This document shows, piece by piece, positions 16,341 to 24,866 of a DNA stretch of 64,000 nucleotides. Origin of the DNA: Streptomyces fildesensis. Its GTDB lineage: Bacteria; Actinomycetota; Actinomycetes; Streptomycetales; Streptomycetaceae. A program made the translations under genes and the position numbers. The notes under the pieces were generated by a model. It saw only the letters and a program-made list of their open reading frames with translations. It searched no databases and was not told where the DNA came from. The stretch covers positions 62,001-126,000 of the forward strand of contig NZ_JAAIKO010000013.1 of the NCBI RefSeq assembly GCF_016107395.1, given 5' to 3'. Position 1 is the first letter of the stretch. Every line of letters starts with the position of its first letter.

Positions 16341-17017
16341 CCCGTGTACTCGTCGTAGAGGACGAAGAGTCCTTCAGCGACGCGCTGTCGTACATGCTCC
16401 GCAAGGAGGGCTTCGAGGTCGCCATAGCAGCGACCGGGCCCGACGCGCTGGACGAGTTCGAACGCAACGGCGCCGACCTGGTACTGCTCGACCTCATGCT
16501 GCCGGGCCTGCCCGGCACCGAGGTCTGCCGCCAGCTCAGGCTCAAGTCCAATGTCCCGGTCATCATGGTGACGGCCAAGGACAGCGAGATCGACAAGGTC
16601 GTCGGCCTGGAAATAGGCGCAGACGACTACGTGACCAAGCCCTTCTCCTCCCGCGAGCTGGTGGCCCGTATCCGGGCCGTCCTGCGCCGCCGCGGGGAGC
16701 CCGAGGAGCTGTCCCCGGCCGCCCTGGAGGCCGGCCCGGTACGGATGGACGTCGACCGCCACGTGGTCACCGTCTCCGGCGGAAAGGTCGACCTCCCGCT
16801 CAAGGAGTTCGACCTGCTGGAGATGCTGCTGCGCAACGCGGGCCGCGTGCTGACCCGTATGCAGCTCATCGACCGGGTGTGGGGCGCCGACTACGTGGGC
16901 GACACCAAGACGCTCGACGTCCACGTCAAGCGGCTGCGCGCCAAGATCGAGCCGGACCCGGGCGCGCCGCGCTACCTGGTCACGGTGCGCGGCCTGGGCT
17001 ACAAGTTCGAGCCGTAA
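16337..17017 (+). CDS. phoP: Phosphate response regulator (PhoP/RegX3)
   Basis: 226 aa from GTG 16337, overlapping the phoR stop. The receiver domain has acidic residues at 8-10, phosphoacceptor Asp52 (LVLLDLMLPGLPG) and the conserved Lys in ADDYVTKPF. The OmpR/PhoB winged helix is at about 128-226 (LKEFDLLEMLLRNAGRVLTR, DVHVKRLRAKIE, TVRGLGYKFEP). It is the master regulator of phosphate scavenging, which in Streptomyces also represses antibiotic production. Autoregulation through the PHO box upstream of phoR is expected. Confidence 0.97.
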   Translation: MTRVLVVEDEESFSDALSYMLRKEGFEVAIAATGPDALDEFERNGADLVLLDLMLPGLPGTEVCRQLRLKSNVPVIMVTAKDSEIDKVVGLEIGADDYVTKPFSSRELVARIRAVLRRRGEPEELSPAALEAGPVRMDVDRHVVTVSGGKVDLPLKEFDLLEMLLRNAGRVLTRMQLIDRVWGADYVGDTKTLDVHVKRLRAKIEPDPGAPRYLVTVRGLGYKFEP

Positions 17018-17064
17018 CCCCGCCGGCGGGCCGTTCCGCGGACCCGCCCGCTTCCCCGCACAGC

Positions 17065-17102
17065 ACGACGGGCCCGGCAGCACACGCTGCCGGGCCCGTC
17101 GT
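17065..17102. terminator. Bidirectional terminator between phoP and the DUF461 lipoprotein
   Basis: A 17-bp perfect stem (ACGACGGGCCCGGCAGC) with a 4-nt ACAC loop, in the gap between convergent genes. Confidence 0.85.
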
Positions 17103-17120
17103 CGTGCGCGGATCGCGCGG

Positions 17121-17774
17121 TCAGCTCTTCTTGGTCGGCGTGGCCGTACCGGTCGGCGTGCCCGTCCCGCTGGGGGTGGCCGTGTCGGTCGGGGTGGCCT
17201 TCCCGCCGTTCTCCGGGGTCCCGGTGGCCGTCGGAGTGGTCTTGGCGGGCGGCTCGGCGGCCGGCGACGGGGCGCTGCTGGGGCCGTACTTCTCGTAGTA
17301 GCCCGCGGCGGGCAGCACGTTCGCCTCGAGGGCGACCTCACCGGTCGCGCTGAACGTCAGCGCGATGCGCTGGAAGTCGCCGTCCTTGAACGCCTCGTTG
17401 CTGTTCGGGATCGTCGCGGCGGCGTTGCCCTCCCCGCCGAGCAGCACCGAACCGTGCGCCGGGACGGTGACGGTCTTGCTGCCGGCGGTGCCGGACAGGG
17501 TCGCCGTCAGGGCGTCGCCGACCTTCAGCGACTGGAGCGTCTGGTCACCGTTTCCGTTGTTGTAGATGCGGGCCGAGACCGACGCGGGGCCGGAACCGGC
17601 CTTCTCCGTCAGGATCACGGCGTTCTGCACCTGGATGTCGCCGACGGTGGTCGCGGCATTGTCGGGGCGGACCTCGTGCGTCTGCGCGTTGTTGCCGGCG
17701 CCGCAGGCGGCGAGCGGGGCAATCGAGAGCGCGAGGGCGGCGGCGAGGGCACCGCGTCGAAGGCTGCTGCTCAC
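17121..17774 (-). CDS. DUF461-type secreted lipoprotein
   Basis: 217 aa. A lipoprotein signal with lipobox LAAC (Cys24) gives a membrane-anchored extracellular protein. A beta-rich domain (about 35-165; VQNAVILTEKAGSGPASVSA, IYNNGNGDQTLQSLKVGD) resembles the Streptomyces DUF461/PCuAC-like fold. It lacks an obvious Met/His copper site. The C-terminal 50 residues are a low-complexity Thr-Pro-Gly repeat tail encoded by degenerate 15-bp repeats, probably a cell-wall-spanning linker. It converges on phoP. The role is unknown. Confidence 0.8.
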   Translation of the reverse strand: MSSSLRRGALAAALALSIAPLAACGAGNNAQTHEVRPDNAATTVGDIQVQNAVILTEKAGSGPASVSARIYNNGNGDQTLQSLKVGDALTATLSGTAGSKTVTVPAHGSVLLGGEGNAAATIPNSNEAFKDGDFQRIALTFSATGEVALEANVLPAAGYYEKYGPSSAPSPAAEPPAKTTPTATGTPENGGKATPTDTATPSGTGTPTGTATPTKKS

Positions 17775-18284
17775 GGCGGCGGCATCTCCTAGACAGGTAG
17801 GGAAGATCTTCCAGCGGGCTTACATTACTCAGCCTTCGTCCCGCCTCCGCACCGGGCCGCCCCTCGGCGGGGCGGTCTCACCCGACCGGGGTGGCCGGGA
17901 TTGCATTCCGGCATTCCGCCACGGGATTCCGGCGGACCGGGCAAGATCCATTTATCGTGCACCGATCGCCTCCGTTCCGCGACTTCGGAAAATTGGATCA
18001 TCGCGTCAACGAGGTCCGAACGGAGTAGCGAAGATCCACTCTTCGGAGATCGACAAATGGGGACGTAACACCCCTTCCGCTGGCGCGCCGTTGGGTGTAA
18101 CGGGCGCGTTTCACCTCTGTCGTATACCGGCTCCGACCTGCGAATACCCCTGCTCGGTACGCCCCTCCAGCACGTTCCGGTAGGGGTTGTCAAGCCCTGA
18201 GATATGCCCTGACCTGCGAAAACACCATTCAGAAGAGGCCGTTCACGTGTTACCCTGGATAGCCACGGAAGGGGTACCTGTCAC
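17775..18284. other. 510-bp intergenic region upstream of carD
   Basis: No convincing ORF on either strand; it carries the promoters of the lipoprotein gene and carD. Visible structure: a small hairpin CGAAGA-N5-TCTTCG (18029-18045), and a perfect 9-bp inverted repeat GTAACACCC...GGGTGTAAC with 19 bp between arms (18065-18073, 18093-18101). GGAAGGGG lies just upstream of the carD start. The region is long for this genome. Confidence 0.6.
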
Positions 18285-18767
18285 ATGACGTTCAAGGTTG
18301 GCGACACCGTGGTCTATCCCCATCACGGGGCCGCGCTGATCGAGGCTATCGAAATTCGCCAGATCAAAGGCGTGGACAAGACCTACTTGGTGCTCAAGGT
18401 CGCCCAGGGCGACTTGACGGTACGCGTACCCGCGGACAATGCGGAGTTCGTCGGCGTGCGCGACGTGGTTGGTCAGGAGGGGCTGGACCGGGTCTTCGAG
18501 GTGCTTCGCGCGCCGTACACCGAAGAGCCGACCAACTGGTCCCGCCGCTACAAGGCAAATCTGGAAAAGCTCGCCTCCGGCGATGTCATCAAGGTCGCAG
18601 AGGTGGTCCGCGACCTGTGGCGTCGTGAGCGTGAGCGCGGGCTGTCCGCCGGCGAGAAGCGCATGCTCGCCAAGGCGCGGCAGATCCTGGTCAGCGAGCT
18701 CGCGCTCGCTGAGAACACCAACGAGGACAAGGCCGAGGCTCTGCTCGACGAGGTCCTCGCGTCCTGA
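18285..18767 (+). CDS. carD: RNA polymerase-binding transcription factor CarD
   Basis: 160 aa, normal for actinobacterial CarD. The N-terminal RNA-polymerase-interacting Tudor-like domain begins FKVGDTVVYPHHGAALIEAI. The C-terminal helical DNA-binding domain contains the minor-groove Trp (TNWSRRYKANLEKL), LWRRERERGLSAGEKRMLAKA and LALAENTNEDKAEALL. CarD binds the RNAP beta lobe and stabilises open complexes at rRNA and housekeeping promoters. The order carD-ispD-ispF-cysS-rlmB matches Mycobacterium tuberculosis Rv3583c-Rv3579c. A wobble-containing hairpin at about 18779-18810 may terminate carD. Confidence 0.97.
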   Translation: MTFKVGDTVVYPHHGAALIEAIEIRQIKGVDKTYLVLKVAQGDLTVRVPADNAEFVGVRDVVGQEGLDRVFEVLRAPYTEEPTNWSRRYKANLEKLASGDVIKVAEVVRDLWRRERERGLSAGEKRMLAKARQILVSELALAENTNEDKAEALLDEVLAS

Positions 18768-18914
18768 CGCGAGTTCTGCCGCGGTACCCGGTTCCGGCCG
18801 GGTGCTGCGGCATGCTTGTGTCCTGACGCAGATCGTTGATCGTTCTGTTCTGCTGTTACCGCTGTTTACCGTCTTCTGCTTTTGTTCTGCTCCGACGTCT
18901 CGGCGTGCACAACC

Positions 18915-18944
18915 CTGCGGACTTCTCACGGAAGGGGTCCGCAG
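18915..18944 (+). promoter_or_regulatory. Leader hairpin upstream of ispD
   Basis: CTGCGGAC (18915-18922) pairs with GTCCGCAG (18937-18944), and TTC/GAA can extend the stem inside. It starts 76 bp before the ispD start and follows an unusually T-rich, low-GC tract (about 18831-18896). It could be a 5'-UTR structure or the end of carD transcripts. Confidence 0.45.
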
Positions 18945-18990
18945 CGTCACACGTTGAGCCGATACCCACCTCGGCCAAGGACACAAACCT

Positions 18991-19704
18991 CTGAGTACCG
19001 CAGCTGTCATCCCCGCCGCCGGACGAGGCGTCCGGCTCGGCCCCGGCACCCCCAAGGCGCTGCGCTCCCTCGGCGGCATCCCGATGCTGGTGCACGCCGT
19101 GCGCGCCATGACCCGCTCCCGGGCCGTCTCCCTCGTCGTCGTGGTCGCGCCGTCCGACGGTGTGGCCGAGGTCCAGGCCATGCTCGACAGCCACGGGCTG
19201 CCCGAGGGCAAGGACATCAGGGTCGTCGCCGGCGGCGGGACCCGCCAGGAGTCGGTCCGGCTCGGTCTGGCCGCGCTCCCCGAGGACGTCGACATCGTCC
19301 TCGTCCATGACGCCGCCCGCCCGCTGGTGCCCGTCGAGATCGTCGACGCGGTCGTCGCGGCCGTACGGGACGGGGCCCCGGCCGTCGTCCCCGGCCTGCC
19401 GCTGGCCGACACCGTCAAGCAGATCGACCCCGGCACGAACATCGTCACCGGCACGCCCGAGCGCGCCCTGCTGCGCGCCGTGCAGACCCCGCAGGGCTTC
19501 CGGCGGGACGTGCTGGCCACGGCGCACGCGACGGTGCCGGGCGACGGCGAGGGCGCCACCGACGACGCGGGCATGGTCGAGCGGACCGGCGTCCAGGTCG
19601 TGGTGGTACCCGGCCACGAAGAGGCCTTCAAGGTGACCAGGCCGCTGGACCTGGTGCTCGCCGAGGCCGTACTCGCCCGCAGGAGGGCCACCGATGGCTT
19701 CTGA
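18991..19704 (+). CDS. ispD: 2-C-methyl-D-erythritol 4-phosphate cytidylyltransferase, apparent CTG start
   Basis: 237 aa from CTG 18991. The CTP-binding signature AAGRGVRLG...PKALRSLGG directly follows the start and is essential. The first in-frame ATG (19084) would remove it. Between the in-frame TGA at 18955 and the signature there is no ATG, GTG or TTG; CTG 18991 is the only near-cognate codon, with AAGGA nine bases upstream. Later motifs VHDAARPLVP, PLADTVKQID, RALLRAVQTPQGF and TDDAGMVERTG are intact. It makes CDP-methylerythritol in the MEP isoprenoid pathway. It overlaps ispF by 11 bp. Confidence 0.9.
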   Translation: MSTAAVIPAAGRGVRLGPGTPKALRSLGGIPMLVHAVRAMTRSRAVSLVVVVAPSDGVAEVQAMLDSHGLPEGKDIRVVAGGGTRQESVRLGLAALPEDVDIVLVHDAARPLVPVEIVDAVVAAVRDGAPAVVPGLPLADTVKQIDPGTNIVTGTPERALLRAVQTPQGFRRDVLATAHATVPGDGEGATDDAGMVERTGVQVVVVPGHEEAFKVTRPLDLVLAEAVLARRRATDGF

Positions 19705-20218
19705 CGCTTCTCCGTCCTCGTCCATGCGTCTGCCGCTCGTCGGCATCGGCACGGACGTGCACGCCTTCGAGGCCGGCCGCGAGCTGTGGTGCGCGGGCCT
19801 GCACTGGCCGGACGCCGGTGACGGCCTGGCCGGCGACTCGGACGCCGACGTCGCCGCGCACGCGGCCTGCGACGCGCTTTTCTCCGCGGCCGGGGTCGGC
19901 GACCTCGGCGCGCACTTCGGCACCGGACGGCCCGAGTGGGCCGGAGCGTCCGGCGTCACGCTGCTCGCCGAGGCGGCCCGCATCGTCCGCGAGGCCGGCT
20001 TCGAGATCGGCAACGTGGCGATCCAGGTGATCGGCGTCCGCCCGAAGATCGGCAAGCGCCGCGACGAGGCCCAGAAGGTTCTCTCCGAGGCCATCGGCGC
20101 CCGCGTCTCGGTCTCCGGCACGACGACCGACGGGCTCGGCCTCACCGGCCGCGGCGAGGGACTGGCGGCCATCGCCACCGCGCTCGTGCTGCCGGCGGCT
20201 CCGGCCCCGGCTGCCTGA
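19694..20218 (+). CDS. ispF: 2-C-methyl-D-erythritol 2,4-cyclodiphosphate synthase
   Basis: 174 aa from ATG 19694, within the end of ispD. Zn-binding and active-site motifs: GIGTDVHAFE (Asp/His metal ligands), DSDADVAAHAACDALF, GDLGAHFG, IGVRPKIGKRRDEA and SGTTTDGLGLTGRGEGLAA. It acts two steps after IspD in the MEP pathway; IspE is not in the window. The first ten residues are a Ser/Ala extension not needed for the fold, so ATG 19724 (MRLPLVGIG) is an alternative start. Confidence 0.97.
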   Translation: MASDASPSSSMRLPLVGIGTDVHAFEAGRELWCAGLHWPDAGDGLAGDSDADVAAHAACDALFSAAGVGDLGAHFGTGRPEWAGASGVTLLAEAARIVREAGFEIGNVAIQVIGVRPKIGKRRDEAQKVLSEAIGARVSVSGTTTDGLGLTGRGEGLAAIATALVLPAAPAPAA

Positions 20219-20279
20219 ACCCGCCCTCCACCAGCCTTCCCCGGGGCCGATTCCGGACCGGATCCATGGCTGATTCGGT

Positions 20280-20340
20280 GCCGATCCGGAGCCGATTCGG
20301 GCCCGATCCGGAGCCGATTCGGGCCCGATTCGGAGCCGGA
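20280..20340. repeat. 11-bp tandem array (GCCGATTCGGG-like units)
   Basis: About five and a half degenerate copies of an 11-bp unit, in pairs giving a 22-bp higher-order period, in the ispF-cysS gap. Related fragments precede it (about 20246-20279). No gene overlaps it. Confidence 0.8.
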
Positions 20341-20442
20341 TTCCGAGTCCGACCGGGGCTTGAGGGGGTTACCCCCGCAGGCAGGAGCCACGCCCGGAAG
20401 ATCGTCCGGCCCGCTCCCCCCTGCAACCCGAGCGGAGCGCAC

Positions 20443-20469
20443 TTGGCACGGCGTTTCGCCCACTACCCT
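20443..20469 (+). promoter_or_regulatory. Promoter of cysS, leaderless
   Basis: TTGGCA (20443-20448) and TACCCT (20464-20469) with a short 15-bp spacer. The -10 ends seven bases before GTG 20477, and no ribosome binding site precedes the start, so transcription probably starts at or next to the start codon. Confidence 0.55.
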
Positions 20470-20476
20470 TGTTGGC

Positions 20477-21871
20477 GTGACTATTCGCCTGTACGACACC
20501 AGCGCTCGGCAGATCCGTGATTTCACCCCGCTCACGCCGGGCTGTGTCTCGATCTACCTCTGCGGTGCCACCGTGCAGGCGGCCCCGCACATCGGGCACA
20601 TCCGGTCGGGCCTGAACTTCGACATCATGCAGCGGTGGTTCGCCTACCGCGGCTACGACGTCACCTTCATCCGGAACGTCACCGACATCGACGACAAGAT
20701 CATCACGAAGTCGGCCGAGCAAGGCCGCCCGTGGTGGGCGATCGGCTACGAGAACGAGCGGGCCTTCAACAACGGCTACGACGTGCTCGGCTGCCTGCCG
20801 CCCACCTACGAGCCGCGGGCGACCGGCCACATCCCCGAGATGGTCGAGATGATGCGCGAGCTCATCGACCGGGGCCACGCCTACGTCGCCGACGGCAACG
20901 TCTACTTCGACGTGCGCTCGTTCCCCGGCTACCTGGAGCTGTCCAACCAGGAGCTCGACAACCTGCGCCAGCCCAGCGGCGAGGGCGAGACGGGCAAGCG
21001 CGACCAGCGGGACTTCGCCATGTGGAAGTCGGTCAAGCCCGGCGAGCCGTCCTGGGAGACCCCCTGGGGCCGCGGCCGCCCCGGCTGGCACCTGGAGTGC
21101 TCGGCGATGGCCCACAAGTACCTGGGCTCCGCCTTCGACATCCACGGCGGCGGCATCGACCTGATCTTCCCGCACCACGAGAACGAGATCGCCCAGGCGA
21201 AGGCGTTCGGCGACGACTTCGCCGGCTACTGGGTGCACAACGCCTGGGTCACCATGAGCGGCGAGAAGATGAGCAAGTCGCTCGGCAACTCGGTGCTCGT
21301 CTCCGAGATGGTCCAGCGCTGGCGCCCCATCGTGCTGCGCTACTACCTCGGCACCCCGCACTACCGCTCGATGATCGAGTACAGCGAGGAAGCACTGCGC
21401 GAGGCGGAGTCCGCGTTCGCGCGCATCGAGGGCTTCGCGCAGCGGGTCGTCGAGAAGTGCGGTCCTGTCGCGCCGGCCGCCGAGGTGCCGATCTCCTTCG
21501 CCGAGGCGATGGACGACGACCTCGGCGTCCCGCAGGCGCTGGCCATCGTCCACACCTCCGTCCGGCAGGGCAATTCGGCCCTCACGGCGGACGACAAGGA
21601 AACCGCGATCGCGCGTCTCGCCGAGGTCCGTGCGATGCTCGGTGTACTGGGACTGGACCCGCTCGACGAGCAGTGGGCCGGCGGCGGGCACGGTGACGAC
21701 CTGCACGGCGTCGTGGACTCACTCGTCCGGCTGGTGCTGGAACAGCGGCAGGCGGCCCGGGAGCGTAAGGACTACGCGACCGCCGACGCCATCCGCGACC
21801 AGCTCCAGCAGTCGGGGCTGGACATCGAGGACACCGCGTCCGGACCCCGGTGGTCGCTCGGCTCGCGCTGA
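20477..21871 (+). CDS. cysS: Cysteinyl-tRNA synthetase
   Basis: 464 aa from GTG 20477. Class Ia signatures HIGH (PHIGHIRSGL) and KMSKS (GEKMSKSLGN) are present. The Cys-specific zinc ligands are visible (LCGATVQ near residue 28, HLECSAM and GGGIDLIFPHHENE). The C-terminal anticodon-binding helices end with KDYATADAIRDQLQQSGLDI. It is not MshC, whose gene lies elsewhere in Streptomyces; length and the complete anticodon domain fit CysS. It follows ispDF as in mycobacteria. Confidence 0.96.
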   Translation: MTIRLYDTSARQIRDFTPLTPGCVSIYLCGATVQAAPHIGHIRSGLNFDIMQRWFAYRGYDVTFIRNVTDIDDKIITKSAEQGRPWWAIGYENERAFNNGYDVLGCLPPTYEPRATGHIPEMVEMMRELIDRGHAYVADGNVYFDVRSFPGYLELSNQELDNLRQPSGEGETGKRDQRDFAMWKSVKPGEPSWETPWGRGRPGWHLECSAMAHKYLGSAFDIHGGGIDLIFPHHENEIAQAKAFGDDFAGYWVHNAWVTMSGEKMSKSLGNSVLVSEMVQRWRPIVLRYYLGTPHYRSMIEYSEEALREAESAFARIEGFAQRVVEKCGPVAPAAEVPISFAEAMDDDLGVPQALAIVHTSVRQGNSALTADDKETAIARLAEVRAMLGVLGLDPLDEQWAGGGHGDDLHGVVDSLVRLVLEQRQAARERKDYATADAIRDQLQQSGLDIEDTASGPRWSLGSR

Positions 21872-21990
21872 GCGCGTCACCGTGCCGTCCGCCGGCGTAC
21901 CAGACCCGTCCGCCGTACCAGCTCCGCCCGAACAGCCCAGTCCCCCTATACGTCAGTACATTTTCAGCAGCGAAGAAGTGAGAGTGCCCC

Positions 21991-22947
21991 ATGGCCGGGA
22001 ACAGCCAGCGCAGGAACCGCCGTACCTCCAACAAGAAGGGCATGAAGGTCGGCACCGGCGGTCACCGGCGTAAGGCTCTGGAGGGCAAGGGCCCGACCCC
22101 GCCCGCCTCGGACCGCAAGGGCCACAAGAAGAACCGCGTCGCGAAGGCCGTGGCCAAGCGGACCGTCTCCTCGCAGTCGCGCCGCCCGTCGGGCCGCGGC
22201 GCGAAGTCCACGGCCGAGCTGGTCGTCGGCCGTAACTCGGTGGTCGAGGCGCTGCGCGCGGAGATCCCGTCGACCGCGGTCTACGTCCAGCAGTACATCG
22301 ACACCGACGACCGGGTGCGCGAGGCGATCAAGCTCGCGACCGACCGCGGTGTCCCGCTCATGGAGGCCGCGCGCCCCGAGCTGGACCGGATGACGAACGG
22401 CCTGAACCATCAGGGCATGGTCCTGCAGATCCCGCCGTACGAGTACGCGCACCCGGAAGACCTGCTGGAGACCGCCGCCAACAGCCACGAGGCCCCGCTG
22501 ATCATGGCGCTCGACGGCATCACCGACTCGCGCAACCTCGGTGCGGTCGTCCGCTCCATGGCCGCGTTCGCCGGTCACGGCGTCGTCGTCCCCGAGCGCC
22601 GCGCGGCGGGTATGACCGCCGGTGCGTGGAAGACCTCGTCGGGCGCCGCCGCCCGCGTCCAGGTCGCCCGCGCCACCAACCTGACCCGGACGCTGGAGGC
22701 CTACCAGAAGGCCGGTCTGGTCGTCGTCGGCCTCGCCGCCGACGGTGCGACGGACCTGCACGAGCTGGACGCGCTCGCCGGCCCCGTCGTGATCGTCGCG
22801 GGTTCCGAGGGCAAGGGGCTGTCCCGCCTCGTCGGCGAGACCTGTGACTTCCTGGTGCGCATCCCGATGCCGGGTGGCGCGGAGTCCCTCAACGCGGGCG
22901 TCGCCGCCGGCATCGTCCTGTACGAGGCGGCCCGCCGCCGCGCGTGA
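21991..22947 (+). CDS. rlmB: 23S rRNA (guanosine-2'-O-)-methyltransferase RlmB (SpoU family)
   Basis: 318 aa. A basic, low-complexity N-terminal extension (residues 1-70: NSQRRNRRTSNKKGMKVGTG etc.) is typical of actinobacterial RlmB. It is followed by the substrate-binding domain (ELVVGRNSVVEALRAEIPST) and the SPOUT trefoil-knot domain with motifs SRNLGAVVRSMAAFAG, VIVAGSEGKGLSRLV and IPMPGGAESLNAGVAAGIVL. It methylates G2251 of 23S rRNA (E. coli numbering). It lies 119 bp after cysS. Confidence 0.93.
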   Translation: MAGNSQRRNRRTSNKKGMKVGTGGHRRKALEGKGPTPPASDRKGHKKNRVAKAVAKRTVSSQSRRPSGRGAKSTAELVVGRNSVVEALRAEIPSTAVYVQQYIDTDDRVREAIKLATDRGVPLMEAARPELDRMTNGLNHQGMVLQIPPYEYAHPEDLLETAANSHEAPLIMALDGITDSRNLGAVVRSMAAFAGHGVVVPERRAAGMTAGAWKTSSGAAARVQVARATNLTRTLEAYQKAGLVVVGLAADGATDLHELDALAGPVVIVAGSEGKGLSRLVGETCDFLVRIPMPGGAESLNAGVAAGIVLYEAARRRA

Positions 22948-22970
22948 CCCCTTGGCGGCCGCGCGCCACC

Positions 22971-23012
22971 CCTTGTGCGTGACGCCTTGCGCGTGACTTC
23001 TTGTGGGTGACG
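22971..23012. repeat. 14-bp degenerate tandem repeat after rlmB
   Basis: Three copies of CCTTGTGCGTGACG-like units (22971-22984, 22985-22998, 22999-23012) begin 24 bp after the rlmB stop; the stop region itself (GCGTGACCCCTT) resembles the unit. Confidence 0.75.
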
Positions 23013-23061
23013 TCGGGTGCGCGGTTGTTCGTGTGTGACCGACCTCCGTGGACGCTGACGA

Positions 23062-23094
23062 GGACCCGGACCGGATCACTTCCGGTTCGGGTCC
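23062..23094 (+). terminator. Hairpin between rlmB and the DoxX gene
   Basis: GGACCCG (23062-23068) with CGGGTCC (23088-23094), and ACCGG with CCGGT inside, one mismatch between; the loop is about five bases. It probably terminates rlmB. Confidence 0.6.
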
Positions 23095-23221
23095 CGATCC
23101 TTTCGGAGTCGGCCCCGCATCGTTCCCGGCCAGCGCCCCGATGCTGTTGATCTTGACGGGTCTCGGACATCCATCGGTGCGTCGGCAGTGTCCTAAACGT
23201 CTGTCACTCGGTTAGTGGAGT

Positions 23222-24841
23222 GTGGACACCAGAACACCCCGCACTCCTACGGGGGGTGGGACGCCCGGGTTCGACGAACCTGCCCTGAGCATGCTCAAGG
23301 TCCCGAGCGACCCGGCCCAGGTCATCGTCAACCACGCGAGTTTCCGCGTCCGGCTCGGCGTGACCTCGGCCCGTGCCCTGAGCCTCGACGAGACCGCGCG
23401 GATCCCCGTCATTCCCAGCTCCGTCAGGCGACGGGCCGCACCAGTGGTGTGGTCCGGCCGGACCGAGCCCGGCGACCCGGCTGCCGGCCGGCTCCTGCAG
23501 GCGGTCCGCCACGCGGGCCACGCGGGCGCGGAATCCGGCTCCGGACGCTCCGGCCCCGACACGCCCGCCGGCTCGACGCAGCTGCTGCCGCGGATCGACA
23601 TCGACGAGGCGGCGACGCCCGGCGTCGTCGGCCCGCGCATGCCGGAACCCGAGCTGCTGCGCGGCGTCCGGCCCGCCCGTGGCGCCTTCGACGACGACTA
23701 CGACGGCTACGACGACGAGTTCGGTGACGGGCGCGGTGACCGCCGCGGCAAGGGCCTCGCGGCCGGACCGGGCGAGAAGAACGGGATCCGGCGCGGCCGC
23801 AACGCCGAACCGATCCGGCACGCCTGGTACCCCGGGCACCGGATGAACCTCGGCGTCGTCCTGCTCCCGCTGCGCGTCTTCCTCGGCTTCATCTCGGTCT
23901 ACGCCGGCATGAGCAAGCTGTGCGACCCCGTGTACTTCGACGGCGGCGAGCGCGGCTCGATGGTCAAGTGGCTCACGTCACTGCACCCGTGGGCCGCCGC
24001 GGCGCCGCTGCGCGATCTCGCGCTCACGCACCCCGTGGGCGCCGGGCTGACCATCGCCTTCCTCCAGGTCATCGTCGGCGTGCTGACGATCTGCGGGCTG
24101 TGGCAGCGGGTCGCCGCGTCCCTCGCCGCCGCGCTCTCCGTGGCGCTGCTGGTGACGGTGACCTGGCGCACGGTCCCGGTCTACGACGCCCCGGACTTCA
24201 TCTACCTCGCCGCCTGGAGCCCGCTGATCATCGCGGGCGCCCCCGTCTACTCCGTGGACGGCCGCCTCGCGGGCGAGGCGTGGCGGCGGCTCGGGCCGCG
24301 CGCCGAACTGTGGGACCTGCGCAGGCGGGTGCTGCGCCGGGGTGTGGTGCTGGCCACGATCTTCGTCGGCCTGACGCTGCTGTGCGGATCGGTGCTGGGT
24401 GCCGCGGTGCGGTCCTCCAGCACCCACACGGACGTGCCGACCCCGGCGCGCATCCCCGTCAACAACCTGCCGGGCACCCCGCTGCCCGAGGTGTCGGGGA
24501 CGGCCACACCCGGCAAGCCCAAGCCCACCCCGAAGCCGTCGAAGTCCGCCGGCGCCAAGAAGAAGCCGACCAAGTCGCCCTCGGCGTCGCCGAGCGGCAC
24601 CCACAAGAGCGGCAGCACGGGCAGCGGCAGCAGCAGCAGCAAGCCCCGCGAGTCCTCCTCGCAGCCGACGCAGCCCAGTTCCCCGCACCAGTCGCACCGT
24701 CCGACGACGTCCCCGACGACCAGCAGCGGCACCGTGCACGACCCGATCGGCGGCCTCCTGGGCAGCGGATCGCCCGCCGGCCTGCTGCTCGGCCGGTCGG
24801 GACCGTCCGGCGACACCGGAGGCACCGGCGGGTCGGCCTGA
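23222..24841 (+). CDS. DoxX family membrane protein with disordered N- and C-terminal regions
   Basis: 539 aa from GTG 23222 (reading MDTRTPRTPTGGG). Residues 1-205 are largely disordered, with an acidic stretch around residue 160 (FDDDYDGYDDEFGDGRGD). The DoxX domain (about 207-330) has four membrane segments (VVLLPLRVFLGFISVYAGMS, GLTIAFLQVIVGVLTICGLW, AALSVALLVTVTW, LAAWSPLIIAGA). A further membrane helix is near 378-398. The C-terminal 140 residues are a Pro/Ser/Lys/Thr-rich tail that should lie outside. DoxX proteins are quinone- or thiosulfate-linked or otherwise uncharacterised. The tail suggests cell-wall association (inference). Confidence 0.85.
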   Translation: MDTRTPRTPTGGGTPGFDEPALSMLKVPSDPAQVIVNHASFRVRLGVTSARALSLDETARIPVIPSSVRRRAAPVVWSGRTEPGDPAAGRLLQAVRHAGHAGAESGSGRSGPDTPAGSTQLLPRIDIDEAATPGVVGPRMPEPELLRGVRPARGAFDDDYDGYDDEFGDGRGDRRGKGLAAGPGEKNGIRRGRNAEPIRHAWYPGHRMNLGVVLLPLRVFLGFISVYAGMSKLCDPVYFDGGERGSMVKWLTSLHPWAAAAPLRDLALTHPVGAGLTIAFLQVIVGVLTICGLWQRVAASLAAALSVALLVTVTWRTVPVYDAPDFIYLAAWSPLIIAGAPVYSVDGRLAGEAWRRLGPRAELWDLRRRVLRRGVVLATIFVGLTLLCGSVLGAAVRSSSTHTDVPTPARIPVNNLPGTPLPEVSGTATPGKPKPTPKPSKSAGAKKKPTKSPSASPSGTHKSGSTGSGSSSSKPRESSSQPTQPSSPHQSHRPTTSPTTSSGTVHDPIGGLLGSGSPAGLLLGRSGPSGDTGGTGGSA

Positions 24842-24866
24842 CGGGTCGGGTCGGGTCGGCAGGATG

